A stretch of DNA of 64,000 nt from an uncultured Clostridia bacterium (lineage in GTDB: Bacteria > Bacillota > Clostridia > Oscillospirales > Ruminococcaceae). The notes beneath the pieces are model-generated. The model was not told the DNA's origin, made no database searches, and saw only the letters and a list, made by a program, of their open reading frames with translations. Location of the stretch: the NCBI GenBank assembly GCA_947625125.1, contig CANQNF010000008.1, forward strand, positions 32,430-96,429, in the 5' to 3' direction. Position 1 is the first letter of the stretch; each line of letters begins with the position of its first letter. Below, one piece after another: positions 6,580 to 15,241 of this stretch. The position numbers were made by a program, and so were the translations under genes.

Positions 6580-9126
6580 ATGATAAAAAAATATAAACTG
6601 ACCGATCTTGCAAAGGACTTAAAGCTCAGCTCGGCGGAGATATGCGAGGCCCTCGGCCCGCAGTTCGGCCCCAAGAAGCCGAGCGCTTCTCTGCTGCCCG
6701 AGGAGGTCAACTACCTCTTCGAGCTCTACACCCAGAAAAACCAGGCCGAGAGTTTTGATAAATATTTTGCAGACAAGACCCCATCCCCCAAGCCGGAGCC
6801 TGCGAAGCCCGAGCCTAAGCCCGAACCTAAATCCGAGCCTAAGCCCGAGCCTAAGCCTGAGCCTGAGCCTAAGCCTGAGCCGAAACCCGAGCCCAAGCCT
6901 CAGCCCAAGGCCGAGAAAAAGCCGGAACCGAAGCCCGAGCCTGCGAAGCCCGAGCCGAAGCCCGAGCCGAAACCCGAACCTAAGCCTCAGCCCAAGCCGG
7001 AGCCTAAGCCTGAGAAGAAGCCCGAGCCTAAGCCTCAGCCGAAGCCTGCGCAGCAACCCCGAAAAAAAGAGGAAAAGAAGCCTGCCAAGAAGCAGGAGCA
7101 CGGCGAGCGCCAGAAGCTCGTCTCGACCGGGTCGGCCTCCGTCGCCGAGAAGCAGCAGAGAGTCGTCGACACGAGGGGCAGCTATGTCAACATAGACAAG
7201 TACAACGAGCGCTATGACAATCTTGCCGAGAACGGCCGCAAAAATAACGACAACTACCAGAAGAAGCAGAAGCTTGTCCAGAAGTCCAAGCAGCAGAAGA
7301 AGCAGCAGCTCTCCTCCAAGCGCGAGACCGAGGCCGAGAAACTAAGGCGCTTAGAGCTTGAGCGCGCAAGAAAGCAGCAGCTTCGGGTCATGATACCCGA
7401 CGAGATAGTCGTTTCCGAGCTTGCCACGCGCTTAAAGGTCACGGCCTCCGAGGTCGTAAAGAAGCTGATGGGTCTCGGGGTATTCGCGACCCTCAACGAG
7501 ACTATCGATTTCGACACGGCCGCGCTTGTCGCCGAAGAATTGGGCGCAAAGGTCGAAAAAGAGGTCGTCGTCACGATCGAGGAGCGGCTTATCGTCGATG
7601 AAGAGGATAAGGCGGAGGACCTTGTAGAGAGAAGCCCGGTCGTCGTCGTCATGGGCCACGTCGACCACGGAAAAACTTCGCTTCTTGATAAGATTCGTCA
7701 TGCAAACGTCACCGCCACCGAAGCCGGCGGCATCACTCAGCATATCGGCGCTTACCGCGTGAACGTCAACGGGCGTGAGATAACGTTTCTTGACACTCCC
7801 GGCCACGAGGCCTTTACCGCCATGCGCTTAAGAGGCGCCATGGTCACGGATATCGCGATACTCGTAGTCGCCGCCGACGACGGTATCATGCCCCAGACCA
7901 TCGAGGCCATAAACCACGCCAAGGCCGCAGGGGTATCGATAATCGTCGCCATAAACAAGATGGACAAAGAGGGCGCAAACCCCGACAGAATTATGCAGCA
8001 GCTGACCGAGCACGATTTGGTCGTTGAGGCATGGGGCGGCGACGTGGTCTGCGTTCCCGTCTCGGCAAAGACCGGCGAGGGAATCGACGAGCTTTTGGAA
8101 AACGTTCTTTTGGTCGCGGACGTACTGGAGCTCAAGGCCAACCCGAACCGCCTTGCAAAAGGCTCTGTCATCGAGGCAAGACTGGACAGAGGCCGCGGGC
8201 CTGTGGCGACGGTTTTGGTGCAGAACGGCACGCTCCGCATGGGCGATATAATCATCGCCGGAACATCGGTCGGCCGCGTGAGGACGATGACCGACGACAA
8301 GGGCAGATCCGTTACTGAGGCAGGACCCGCCGTACCGGTCGAGATAACGGGACTTGACGAAGCTCCGTCCGCGGGCGATACATTCAACGCCGTCGCCGAC
8401 GAGAAGCTTGCAAGAGAGCTTGTCGAGCAGCGCAAGCAGGAACAGAAAGAAGAAATCTTCAAGCAGTACCAGAAAGTCACGCTCGAAAACCTGTTCAGCC
8501 AGATATCCGAGGGCGAGATGAAAGAGCTGCCCATCGTCGTAAAAGCCGACGTTCAGGGCTCGGTAGAAGCCGTAAAGCAGTCGCTTGAAAAAATATCCAA
8601 CGACGAAGTGCGGGTCAAGGTCATCCACGGCGGCGTGGGCGCAGTATCTGAAAGCGACGTCATGCTCGCCTCCGCGTCTAACGCTATAATCGTAGGATTC
8701 AACGTCCGCCCCGACCCCGTCGCTAAGGCGAACGCCGAGCGCGACGGCGTGGATATGAGATTATACCGCGTCATCTACGACGCCATAGAAGAAATTCAGA
8801 CCGCTATGAAAGGCATGCTCGCCCCGAAATTCAAAGAGGTCGACACCGCAAGAGTCGAAGTCCGCCAGGTTTATAAGATCACCGGCGTCGGAGCGGTCGC
8901 GGGCTGCTACGTTCTTGACGGAAAAATTTCCCGTAACGATCAGGTTCGGGTCGTTCGCGACGGCATCGTCATCGCCGACGACAAAATGTCGAGCCTCAAA
9001 AGATTCAAGGACAACGTCAGAGACGTCGCCGCAGGCTTCGAGTGCGGCATAACTCTTGAAAAATTCAACGACTTCAAAGAGGGAGATATCTTTGAGGGTT
9101 ATATCATGCAGGAGGACGAAAGATAG
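6580..9126 (+). CDS. infB: Translation initiation factor IF-2
   Basis: IF-2 of 848 residues. The start is ATG 6580, 7 bases after AAAGGAG; an ATG at 6574 is too close to that site. Domains: an IF2_N helix motif ([20 protein letters not shown], residues 4-23), a low-complexity Lys-Pro-Glu-Pro linker (about residues 68-160), a second IF2_N motif ([19 protein letters not shown], near 280), the GTPase domain with [16 protein letters not shown] near 350, DTPGHEAF, and NKMD, then domains II-IV. It places initiator tRNA on the 30S subunit. The linker is discussed separately. Confidence 0.96.
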   Translation: MIKKYKLTDLAKDLKLSSAEICEALGPQFGPKKPSASLLPEEVNYLFELYTQKNQAESFDKYFADKTPSPKPEPAKPEPKPEPKSEPKPEPKPEPEPKPEPKPEPKPQPKAEKKPEPKPEPAKPEPKPEPKPEPKPQPKPEPKPEKKPEPKPQPKPAQQPRKKEEKKPAKKQEHGERQKLVSTGSASVAEKQQRVVDTRGSYVNIDKYNERYDNLAENGRKNNDNYQKKQKLVQKSKQQKKQQLSSKRETEAEKLRRLELERARKQQLRVMIPDEIVVSELATRLKVTASEVVKKLMGLGVFATLNETIDFDTAALVAEELGAKVEKEVVVTIEERLIVDEEDKAEDLVERSPVVVVMGHVDHGKTSLLDKIRHANVTATEAGGITQHIGAYRVNVNGREITFLDTPGHEAFTAMRLRGAMVTDIAILVVAADDGIMPQTIEAINHAKAAGVSIIVAINKMDKEGANPDRIMQQLTEHDLVVEAWGGDVVCVPVSAKTGEGIDELLENVLLVADVLELKANPNRLAKGSVIEARLDRGRGPVATVLVQNGTLRMGDIIIAGTSVGRVRTMTDDKGRSVTEAGPAVPVEITGLDEAPSAGDTFNAVADEKLARELVEQRKQEQKEEIFKQYQKVTLENLFSQISEGEMKELPIVVKADVQGSVEAVKQSLEKISNDEVRVKVIHGGVGAVSESDVMLASASNAIIVGFNVRPDPVAKANAERDGVDMRLYRVIYDAIEEIQTAMKGMLAPKFKEVDTARVEVRQVYKITGVGAVAGCYVLDGKISRNDQVRVVRDGIVIADDKMSSLKRFKDNVRDVAAGFECGITLEKFNDFKEGDIFEGYIMQEDER
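6784..7059 (+). repeat. In-frame Lys-Pro-Glu-Pro tandem repeat inside infB
   Basis: About 90 codons of near-perfect AAG-CCY-GAR-CCT units (KPEP with occasional [12 protein letters not shown]) in the linker between the two N-terminal IF2_N motifs. The DNA repeat has a 6- and 12-base period, which makes it prone to length change by slippage. Confidence 0.9.
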
Positions 9127-9158
9127 TCCTTTTAAGGGTATTTCAGAAAGGATGAATT

Positions 9159-9545
9159 ATGGCTGATTTCAAGGCCGCAAGGCTTTCATCGGACATCCAA
9201 AGAATAATCGGCGGCAAGCTTCGGGACTTAAAAGACCCCCGAATCGATGCGGAGAGGCTGACGGTAGTAAGAGCGGAAGTCTCACGCGACCGCTCGGTTG
9301 CAAAGATCTATGTGTCGAGCCTTGACGGCATGGCGGGCGCAAAGGAGGCCGTAAAGGGCCTTGAGAGCGCTTCCGGTCTTTTAAGGCATGAGATAGTCGC
9401 GGTTCTGGGGATAAGAAAAGCCCCCGAGCTGAGATTTATCGCCGACGACTCCGCGGAATATTCCGCTCATATCTCAAAGCTGCTTCGGGACTTAAACATT
9501 CCCGACGACGGCGGGACGGAGGTACAAGACGATGAAAAGGATTGA
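9159..9545 (+). CDS. rbfA: 30S ribosome-binding factor RbfA
   Basis: RbfA of 128 residues with the KH-like fold: RLSSDIQRIIGGKLRDLKDPRI, then LTVVRAEVSRDRSVAKIYVS, and near the C-terminus LRHEIVAVLGIRKAPELRFIADDSAEYSAHI. It binds the 30S subunit during late maturation and cold adaptation. AGAAAGGA precedes ATG 9159. It overlaps nrnA by 14 bases. Confidence 0.95.
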   Translation: MADFKAARLSSDIQRIIGGKLRDLKDPRIDAERLTVVRAEVSRDRSVAKIYVSSLDGMAGAKEAVKGLESASGLLRHEIVAVLGIRKAPELRFIADDSAEYSAHISKLLRDLNIPDDGGTEVQDDEKD

Positions 9546-10488
9546 AACGTTAAAGGAGCTCGCCGAAAGGGTTTCGGAGCTTGAAGACGCGCTTATTCTG
9601 ACCCACGGCCACCCCGACGGCGACACCATGGGAGCGGGCCTCGGGCTGTGCTACTATTTAAGGGACAGGGGCGTGCGCGCAAATCTTAAAAACTCCGACG
9701 GCTTCCCGGAGATGTTTTCCTACATTTCCGACAGCTACCGTGATCTTGACTTTGAGCCAAAGACGGTAGTTTCGGTGGACGTCGCCGACACAAAGCTTTT
9801 AAGGTCCCCTCTTGAGGAGGAATACAAGGATAAAATAGACCTTTGCATAGATCATCATTCCTCGAACAGGCTTTTTGCCAAAGAGGGCTATGTTGACGGC
9901 GGCTGCTGCGCCACCTGCCTTATAATTTACGAGGTGATAAATATTTTGGGGGGACGGTTCACGCCGCTTATCGCCGACTGTCTCTACACCGGCATCGCCA
10001 CCGACACCGGCTGCTTCATGTACGAGGGCACGAGTCCGGAAGCTCACCGCGCCGCCGCAAAGCTCATAGAATCGGGCGCGCATGCCGCCGCAATTAACAG
10101 AAAGATGTTTCAGATAAAATCCCGGGGCAGGATTTTGGCGGAGCAAAAGGTCATCTCCACCATGGAATTCTCCGAGGATGAAAAGATAGCGGTCATCACC
10201 ATCACGAATGAAATGATAGACAGTTATCACATCGACCGCTCCGAGCTCGACGGCTTTGCGGGAATTCCCCTTACCGTCGACGGCGTGGAGATTGGCATGA
10301 CCTTAAAACAGCAGGCCGAGGACCCGGGCGTCTACAAGGTCTCGGTGAGAACGGTCTCTGCGGACGCAGCTGCGATAGCTTCCAAATTCGGAGGCGGAGG
10401 ACATATCCGTGCGGCGGGATGCTCGGTCCCGGGGACTGCCGAAGAGGTCGCCGAAAAGGTGATCAAAGCCGCAAGGGAGTTTCTATGA
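9532..10488 (+). CDS. nrnA: DHH/DHHA1 phosphoesterase, NrnA-type nanoRNase / pAp phosphatase
   Basis: This 318-residue protein carries LTHGHPDGDTMGAGLGL (residues about 22-38), VSVDVADT, and the name motif DHHSSN near 103, all metal-ligand segments of the DHH domain. The C-terminal DHHA1 domain ends with FGGGGHIRAAG near 288. NrnA degrades short RNA oligonucleotides and dephosphorylates pAp. The rbfA-nrnA-truB order is conserved in Firmicutes. Both ends overlap neighbours. Confidence 0.92.
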   Translation: MKRIETLKELAERVSELEDALILTHGHPDGDTMGAGLGLCYYLRDRGVRANLKNSDGFPEMFSYISDSYRDLDFEPKTVVSVDVADTKLLRSPLEEEYKDKIDLCIDHHSSNRLFAKEGYVDGGCCATCLIIYEVINILGGRFTPLIADCLYTGIATDTGCFMYEGTSPEAHRAAAKLIESGAHAAAINRKMFQIKSRGRILAEQKVISTMEFSEDEKIAVITITNEMIDSYHIDRSELDGFAGIPLTVDGVEIGMTLKQQAEDPGVYKVSVRTVSADAAAIASKFGGGGHIRAAGCSVPGTAEEVAEKVIKAAREFL

Positions 10489-11360
10489 TAGGGGTCCTGC
10501 CCGTCGACAAGCCGGAGGGCTTTACCTCGTTTGACGTTATCGCCAAGCTTCGGGGCATTCTAAAAATAAAGCGCCTCGGGCATTCGGGAACGCTTGACCC
10601 GATGGCGACGGGGGTCCTGCCGGTGTTTATCGGCAGGGCGACAAGGGCTATTGATCTTTTGCCGGACATTGAAAAGCGCTACATCGCGGGCTTTGCGCTC
10701 GGTTATTCTACCGACACCCAGGACGTCACGGGCGCTGTCCTTGAGCGCTCCGAAAAAAGGGCGGCGGAGGATGAAATAAACAAAATTCTTCCTCGGTTTA
10801 CGGGAAAAATTTCGCAGCTCCCGCCGATGTATTCTGCGGTAAAAGTCGGCGGCAGGCGGCTTTACGACATAGCCCGCGAGGGAAAAACGGTCGAGCGCGC
10901 TCCCCGGGAAATAGAAATTTTCGGGCTTGCTCTTACTCGGTTCGACGGGAAGTCCCAAACCGGCAGCCTTGAGATACGCTGCTCAAAGGGAGCCTACGTC
11001 CGAACGCTTATAAACGACGTCGGCGAGGCCCTCGGCACTTTAGGCGTCATGAGCAGTCTTCGCAGGACTTACTCCCAAGGCATTGACATATCGTCATGCA
11101 TTTCGCTGCCCGAGATCGAGCGCATGGCCAAAGAAAACAGTCTTGAAGATATGATACTGCCGGTAGATAAATGCTTTGAAAACTTCGACAGATTGGAGCT
11201 TGCCGGGGAGCTGTCCCGAAAATACAAAAACGGACAGAGAATAGCTTACCCCGCCCCCGACGGCAGATACAGGATATATTCTATTGACGGATTCTTAGGC
11301 CTTGGGGAAATAAATAAAAACGAGCTTCGGGCCGTTAAAAACTTTTTCGGAGATGATTGA
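10485..11360 (+). CDS. truB: tRNA pseudouridine(55) synthase TruB
   Basis: At 291 residues it is typical. The start ATG 10485 overlaps the nrnA stop (ATGA); the frame is open further upstream, but MIGVLPVDKPEGFTSFDV is the family N-terminus. The catalytic Asp is in HSGTLDPMATGVLPV near residue 40; RYIAGFALGYSTDTQDVTG, QLPPMYSAVKVGGRRLYD and KGAYVRTLINDVGEALG follow. It makes pseudouridine 55 in the T-loop of tRNAs. Confidence 0.95.
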   Translation: MIGVLPVDKPEGFTSFDVIAKLRGILKIKRLGHSGTLDPMATGVLPVFIGRATRAIDLLPDIEKRYIAGFALGYSTDTQDVTGAVLERSEKRAAEDEINKILPRFTGKISQLPPMYSAVKVGGRRLYDIAREGKTVERAPREIEIFGLALTRFDGKSQTGSLEIRCSKGAYVRTLINDVGEALGTLGVMSSLRRTYSQGIDISSCISLPEIERMAKENSLEDMILPVDKCFENFDRLELAGELSRKYKNGQRIAYPAPDGRYRIYSIDGFLGLGEINKNELRAVKNFFGDD

Positions 11361-12051
11361 AATGGGCCATGTCTGCGTGCTGCTCGGGCTGTTCGACGGG
11401 CTGCACCTCGGGCATATGAGCGCCGTGAACGAGCTTTTGCGCTTTGGCGGCGAGCGGGTCGTCTACACGTTCGACTCTTTGAGCGTGAGCACCAAGGGCG
11501 GCCGAAAGCTTCTCATGACCGACAAAGAAAAGCGGGAGGCGCTGATAAAACTCGGCGTTGACAGGGTAATTTCGGAGGATTTTTTAAAGATAAAGGACAT
11601 CCCGGGGAGGGAGTTTGCGGAAAAAATACTGTGCCGTGAGCTTAATGCCGAAAAAGTCATCGTCGGGGAAAATTTTCGGTTCGGAAAAGGCGCTTCGGAC
11701 GGAGCGCAGGAACTGAAAAGCTACTGCGAAGCCTTAAATATCGGGTTTTCGGCGGTGCCGGTCTTAGAGGACGGCGGCGAGCCGATCTCCACGACAAGAA
11801 TACGAAAGCTCATAGAATCGGGCGATTTAAAAGAGGCCGCCCACCTTTTGGGCCGCAGCTACTCGGTCGGAGGCATTATAAAGCGCGGAGCGTTTTGGCC
11901 GAGCGCCGAAAAAGCCCTGCCGAGGCCGGGCGAATATAAAGTATCGATCAGAATGAATGACGCCGCCGAGGCCGTTGAAGCCCTGTTTGACGGGACTAAG
12001 GCATATGCCGGCAAAGGTTTGTCGGGCACGGCGGAGATGATTTTTGAATGA
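11353..12051 (+). CDS. ribF: RibF-like FAD synthetase, riboflavin-kinase domain degenerate
   Basis: This 232-residue protein has the FAD synthetase (FMN adenylyltransferase) half of RibF: VCVLLGLFDGLHLGHMSAV (nucleotide-binding GxFDGxHxGH), VISEDFLKIKDI, VIVGENFRFGKGASG-like, and ISTTRIRKLIESGDL. Normal RibF is about 300-320 residues with a C-terminal riboflavin kinase domain (GRxLGFPTAN, then an Arg-x-Glu/EVHLLDF region). Here only about 60 residues follow, without those motifs. If this holds, FMN must come from another kinase. Position after truB and 8-base overlap with it are standard. The symbol is by domain and context. Confidence 0.8.
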   Translation: MIEMGHVCVLLGLFDGLHLGHMSAVNELLRFGGERVVYTFDSLSVSTKGGRKLLMTDKEKREALIKLGVDRVISEDFLKIKDIPGREFAEKILCRELNAEKVIVGENFRFGKGASDGAQELKSYCEALNIGFSAVPVLEDGGEPISTTRIRKLIESGDLKEAAHLLGRSYSVGGIIKRGAFWPSAEKALPRPGEYKVSIRMNDAAEAVEALFDGTKAYAGKGLSGTAEMIFE

Positions 12052-12070
12052 TAAAACAGGAGGTATAATT

Positions 12071-13513
12071 ATGGAAGTCAGAACAAGGTTTGCGCCGTCG
12101 CCGACGGGATATCTTCACGTCGGGGGCCTGCGAACGGCGCTCTTTACCTACGCCATCGCCAAAAAGGCGGGAGGTAAATTCATCCTGCGAATTGAGGACA
12201 CCGACCAGGAGAGATACGTCGAGGGCGCGAACGAGGTCATCTACAGGACCTTAAGAGCAGTCGGCATGGATTGGGACGAGGGCCCCGACGTCGGCGGCGA
12301 CTACGGGCCGTATATCCAGACCGAGCGCAGAGAGATCTATAAAGAATACGCAAAAAAGCTTGTGGAGCTCGGCGGAGCATACTACTGCTTCTGCGACAAG
12401 GAGCGCTTACAGGAGCTTAAGGCCGTGCAGGAGGCCTCGGGCGTGAATCCGATGTACGACAGGCACTGCCGCAGCTTATCCCCCGAAGAGGTAAAGGAGA
12501 AGCTTGAGGCGGGAGTTCCGTACGTCATCCGCCAGAAGATACCCCTTGAGGGCACTACGACGTTCCACGACGTGCTCTACGGCGACATCACGGTCGAAAA
12601 TTCGACCCTTGACGACCAGATACTTCTTAAGACCGACGGCCTGCCGACATATAATTTTGCAAACGTCATAGACGATCACCTGATGAAAATTTCGCATGTG
12701 GTCAGGGGCAACGAATATTTGGCGTCCGCGCCGAAATATACGCTTTTATATAAGGCGTTCGGCTGGGAAGAGCCGATGTATATACACGTCGAGCATATCA
12801 TGCGCGACAAGCAGCACAAGCTTTCCAAGCGCGACGGCGACGCGTCCTATGAGGACCTGATAAATAAGGGCTATTTAAGCGACGCGATAGTCAACTATAT
12901 AGCGCTTTTGGGATGGTCCCCCAAGGGCGAGAGAGAAATTTTCACGCTTCCCGAAATCGTCGAGGAGTTTGATATTTCGGGCATCTCAAAGTCCCCGGCC
13001 ATCTTTGACCCCTTAAAGCTTCGGGCGATGAACGGCGAGTATATAAGGGCCATGACCCCCGAGGAATTTGCAAAAATCGCCGAGCCGTATATCCGAAAGA
13101 CATGCAAAGGCGATTTTGACATATTGAAAATCGCCTCGCTGTTGCAGCCGAGGACCGAGGTCCTCACCGAAATTCCCGAGCAGGTCGACTTCTTCGACGA
13201 GATGCCGGACTACAGCCTTGAGCTTTATTCCAACAAAAAGATGAAAACCAGCCCCGAGACCGCTAAGATCGCCCTTGAGAGAGCGCTGCCGGCGCTTGAA
13301 AATATTACGGACTGGAATTTTGAGAGCTTACATGACGCTCTGTTTAATTTGATTGCCGAGATGGAGGTCAAAAACGGCTACATCCTCTGGCCGGTCAGAG
13401 TCGCGATAAGCGGCAAGCAGTTCACCCCGGGAGGGGCTTTGGAGATAGCCGAGATAATCGGCAGGGACGAGACCCTTAAAAGGATGAAAAAATCGCTTGA
13501 CATGCTCGGATAA
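12071..13513 (+). CDS. gltX: Glutamate--tRNA ligase
   Basis: Class I synthetase of 480 residues. The start ATG 12071 has CAGGAGGT 6 bases before it; an upstream in-frame ATG at 12044 overlaps ribF and lacks a site. The HIGH-like motif is FAPSPTGYLHVGGLRTALF and the KMSKS-like motif is KHKLSKRDGD near residue 258. LRIEDTDQERYVEGA and a C-terminal anticodon-binding helix bundle are present. It charges tRNA-Glu (and possibly tRNA-Gln in organisms using GatCAB). No T-box leader is present in the 20-base gap after ribF. Confidence 0.95.
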   Translation: MEVRTRFAPSPTGYLHVGGLRTALFTYAIAKKAGGKFILRIEDTDQERYVEGANEVIYRTLRAVGMDWDEGPDVGGDYGPYIQTERREIYKEYAKKLVELGGAYYCFCDKERLQELKAVQEASGVNPMYDRHCRSLSPEEVKEKLEAGVPYVIRQKIPLEGTTTFHDVLYGDITVENSTLDDQILLKTDGLPTYNFANVIDDHLMKISHVVRGNEYLASAPKYTLLYKAFGWEEPMYIHVEHIMRDKQHKLSKRDGDASYEDLINKGYLSDAIVNYIALLGWSPKGEREIFTLPEIVEEFDISGISKSPAIFDPLKLRAMNGEYIRAMTPEEFAKIAEPYIRKTCKGDFDILKIASLLQPRTEVLTEIPEQVDFFDEMPDYSLELYSNKKMKTSPETAKIALERALPALENITDWNFESLHDALFNLIAEMEVKNGYILWPVRVAISGKQFTPGGALEIAEIIGRDETLKRMKKSLDMLG

Positions 13514-13526
13514 GGGGGCATAAAAA

Positions 13527-14528
13527 TTGATCGAAGTAAAAAATCTTGTAAAATCCTACGGCGACAAGCACGCCGTCGCGGGTATAAGCTTTAAGGCCAA
13601 CGACGGCGAGATCCTGGGGTTTTTGGGGCCTAACGGCGCGGGCAAGTCCACGACGATGAATATTCTGACCGGGTATTTATCGTCGACTTCCGGCGAAGCC
13701 TACATCAACGGCCACGACATCTTGGAGGACCCCATCGCCGCCAAAAAGGAGATAGGGTACCTGCCGGAGTTCCCGCCGCTTTACATGGATATGACCGTAA
13801 AGGAATACCTGTGCTTTGTGTATGAGCTTCGGGGATGCAGGCTGCCGAGAAACACGCATTTAAAGGAGATCTGCGAGCTTGTAAAAATCGACAACGTCTA
13901 CAACCGCCGTATCGCGAACCTCTCAAAAGGTTATAAACAGCGCGTGGGCTTAGCGCAGGCTTTGGTCGGAAATCCGAACGTTTTGATACTTGACGAGCCG
14001 ACGGTAGGCCTTGACCCGAAGCAGATAATCGAGATACGAACGCTTATAAAAAAGCTCGGCAAGAACCATACCGTGATACTTTCTTCGCATATTTTAAGCG
14101 AGGTGCAGGCCGTCTGCGACCGAATCGTCGTCATAAATCAGGGAAAGATAGTCGCCGACGACACCGCCGACAACCTTTCCCGCGAGCTGACCGCCGACCA
14201 CAAGCTTATAGCCCGCATCGACGGACCCAAGGACGAGGTCATAAAGCTTGTCCAGACCATCCCGGGAGTCGTGTCGGTAGTCGCGGATATGCAGAGAGAA
14301 AAGGGAGTCTGGGAGTACAACATCGAGGCCGTCGAGGGCACCGATATAAGGCGGGAACTTAACCGCAGGCTCATGTCGAGAAACTGGTATATCTTAGGAC
14401 TTCGTTCGAGCGAGCTTTCGCTTGAGGATATATTCCTAAAGCTTACGATGGGCGAGAGCGTGACCGAGTTCTTAGCGGACAAGGCCGAGGACCTTGCCGA
14501 GCATTACGAGGAGGCGGAAAAACAGTGA
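13527..14528 (+). CDS. ABC transporter ATP-binding protein, GldA/NosF-like
   Basis: At 333 residues. Walker A GPNGAGKSTTMN near residue 37, Q-loop region, signature LSKGYKQRVGLAQAL near 135, Walker B VLILDEPTVGLDP near 157, and H-loop VILSSHILSEV. A C-terminal extension of about 110 residues matches ABC-2 exporter ATPases. The start is TTG 13527, preceded by AAGGGGG; no better ATG lies before the first strand (IEVKNLVKSYG). It overlaps the permease gene by 4 bases and powers the export system encoded by the next genes. Confidence 0.93.
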   Translation: MIEVKNLVKSYGDKHAVAGISFKANDGEILGFLGPNGAGKSTTMNILTGYLSSTSGEAYINGHDILEDPIAAKKEIGYLPEFPPLYMDMTVKEYLCFVYELRGCRLPRNTHLKEICELVKIDNVYNRRIANLSKGYKQRVGLAQALVGNPNVLILDEPTVGLDPKQIIEIRTLIKKLGKNHTVILSSHILSEVQAVCDRIVVINQGKIVADDTADNLSRELTADHKLIARIDGPKDEVIKLVQTIPGVVSVVADMQREKGVWEYNIEAVEGTDIRRELNRRLMSRNWYILGLRSSELSLEDIFLKLTMGESVTEFLADKAEDLAEHYEEAEKQ

Positions 14529-15229
14529 GCGCAATTTTCAAACGTGAGGCGAGAGCCTATTTCGACTCCCTCATCGGCTATATTTTCCTGACGGCTTTCT
14601 TCGCCGCCTCCGGGATTTTATTCAGCATAACTTCCCTGCAATTCGGCTCCACCGATATGTCGGGGATGTATTCGGGGCTGTTCTACATTCTTTTGGTGCT
14701 CATCCCGATTTTAACGATGAGAACGCTTTCGGAAGAAAAGCGCCAGAAGACCGACCAGCTCCTGCTGACCGCGCCCCTGAGTTTGTCCTCTTTGGTCATC
14801 GGCAAGTTTTTGGCGGCCATAGTCATATATTCCATCGGAGTATGCATGACCCTTGTCTACGCGGTCGTGGCGTCGTTCTTCGGCTCGGTCGCATGGCTGA
14901 CGGTAGTCGGCAACGCTGTGGGCCTTGAGCTTTTAGGCGCCGCGTTCATCGCGGTCGGCATATTCGTCTCAAGCCTCACCGAAAACCAGGTCATTGCCGC
15001 CATAGGGGGCTTTGCGGCGATGTTGGCGCTGTTTCTTATCGGCTCCATCTCGTCGATAATCCCCGTCCCGTGGATAGCGAATATTTTGCAGGGGCTGTCG
15101 TTCTCGGCGCGCTACAACCCGTTCACATACGGAGTATTCGACTTCTCGAACGTGCTGTTCTTTATAAGCGCCATGGCGATATTCCTGTTTCTGACGGTGC
15201 GCGTTTTAGAGCGCCGCAGATGGTCGTAA
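14525..15229 (+). CDS. ABC-2 type permease, GldF-like
   Basis: A 234-residue integral membrane protein with six hydrophobic segments. It starts MSAIFKREARAYFDSLIGYIFL, as in ABC-2 permeases, and holds the conserved loop MRTLSEEKRQKTDQLLLTAPLS near residue 70. It pairs with the ATPase upstream; GldA-GldF-GldG-like sets occur in many anaerobic Firmicutes and Bacteroidetes. In gliding bacteria they serve gliding; here the substrate is unknown. Confidence 0.88.
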   Translation: MSAIFKREARAYFDSLIGYIFLTAFFAASGILFSITSLQFGSTDMSGMYSGLFYILLVLIPILTMRTLSEEKRQKTDQLLLTAPLSLSSLVIGKFLAAIVIYSIGVCMTLVYAVVASFFGSVAWLTVVGNAVGLELLGAAFIAVGIFVSSLTENQVIAAIGGFAAMLALFLIGSISSIIPVPWIANILQGLSFSARYNPFTYGVFDFSNVLFFISAMAIFLFLTVRVLERRRWS

Positions 15230-15241
15230 GGGGGCGAGCGT

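Noticed and set aside
6619..7101. 160-residue Leu/Arg/Gly-rich minus-strand frame
   Set aside because: It is the reverse complement of the KPEP repeat in infB.
12044..12070. T-box or extended N-terminus before gltX
   Set aside because: The gap after ribF is about 20 bases, too short for a T-box, and the AGGAGG site fixes the start at 12071.
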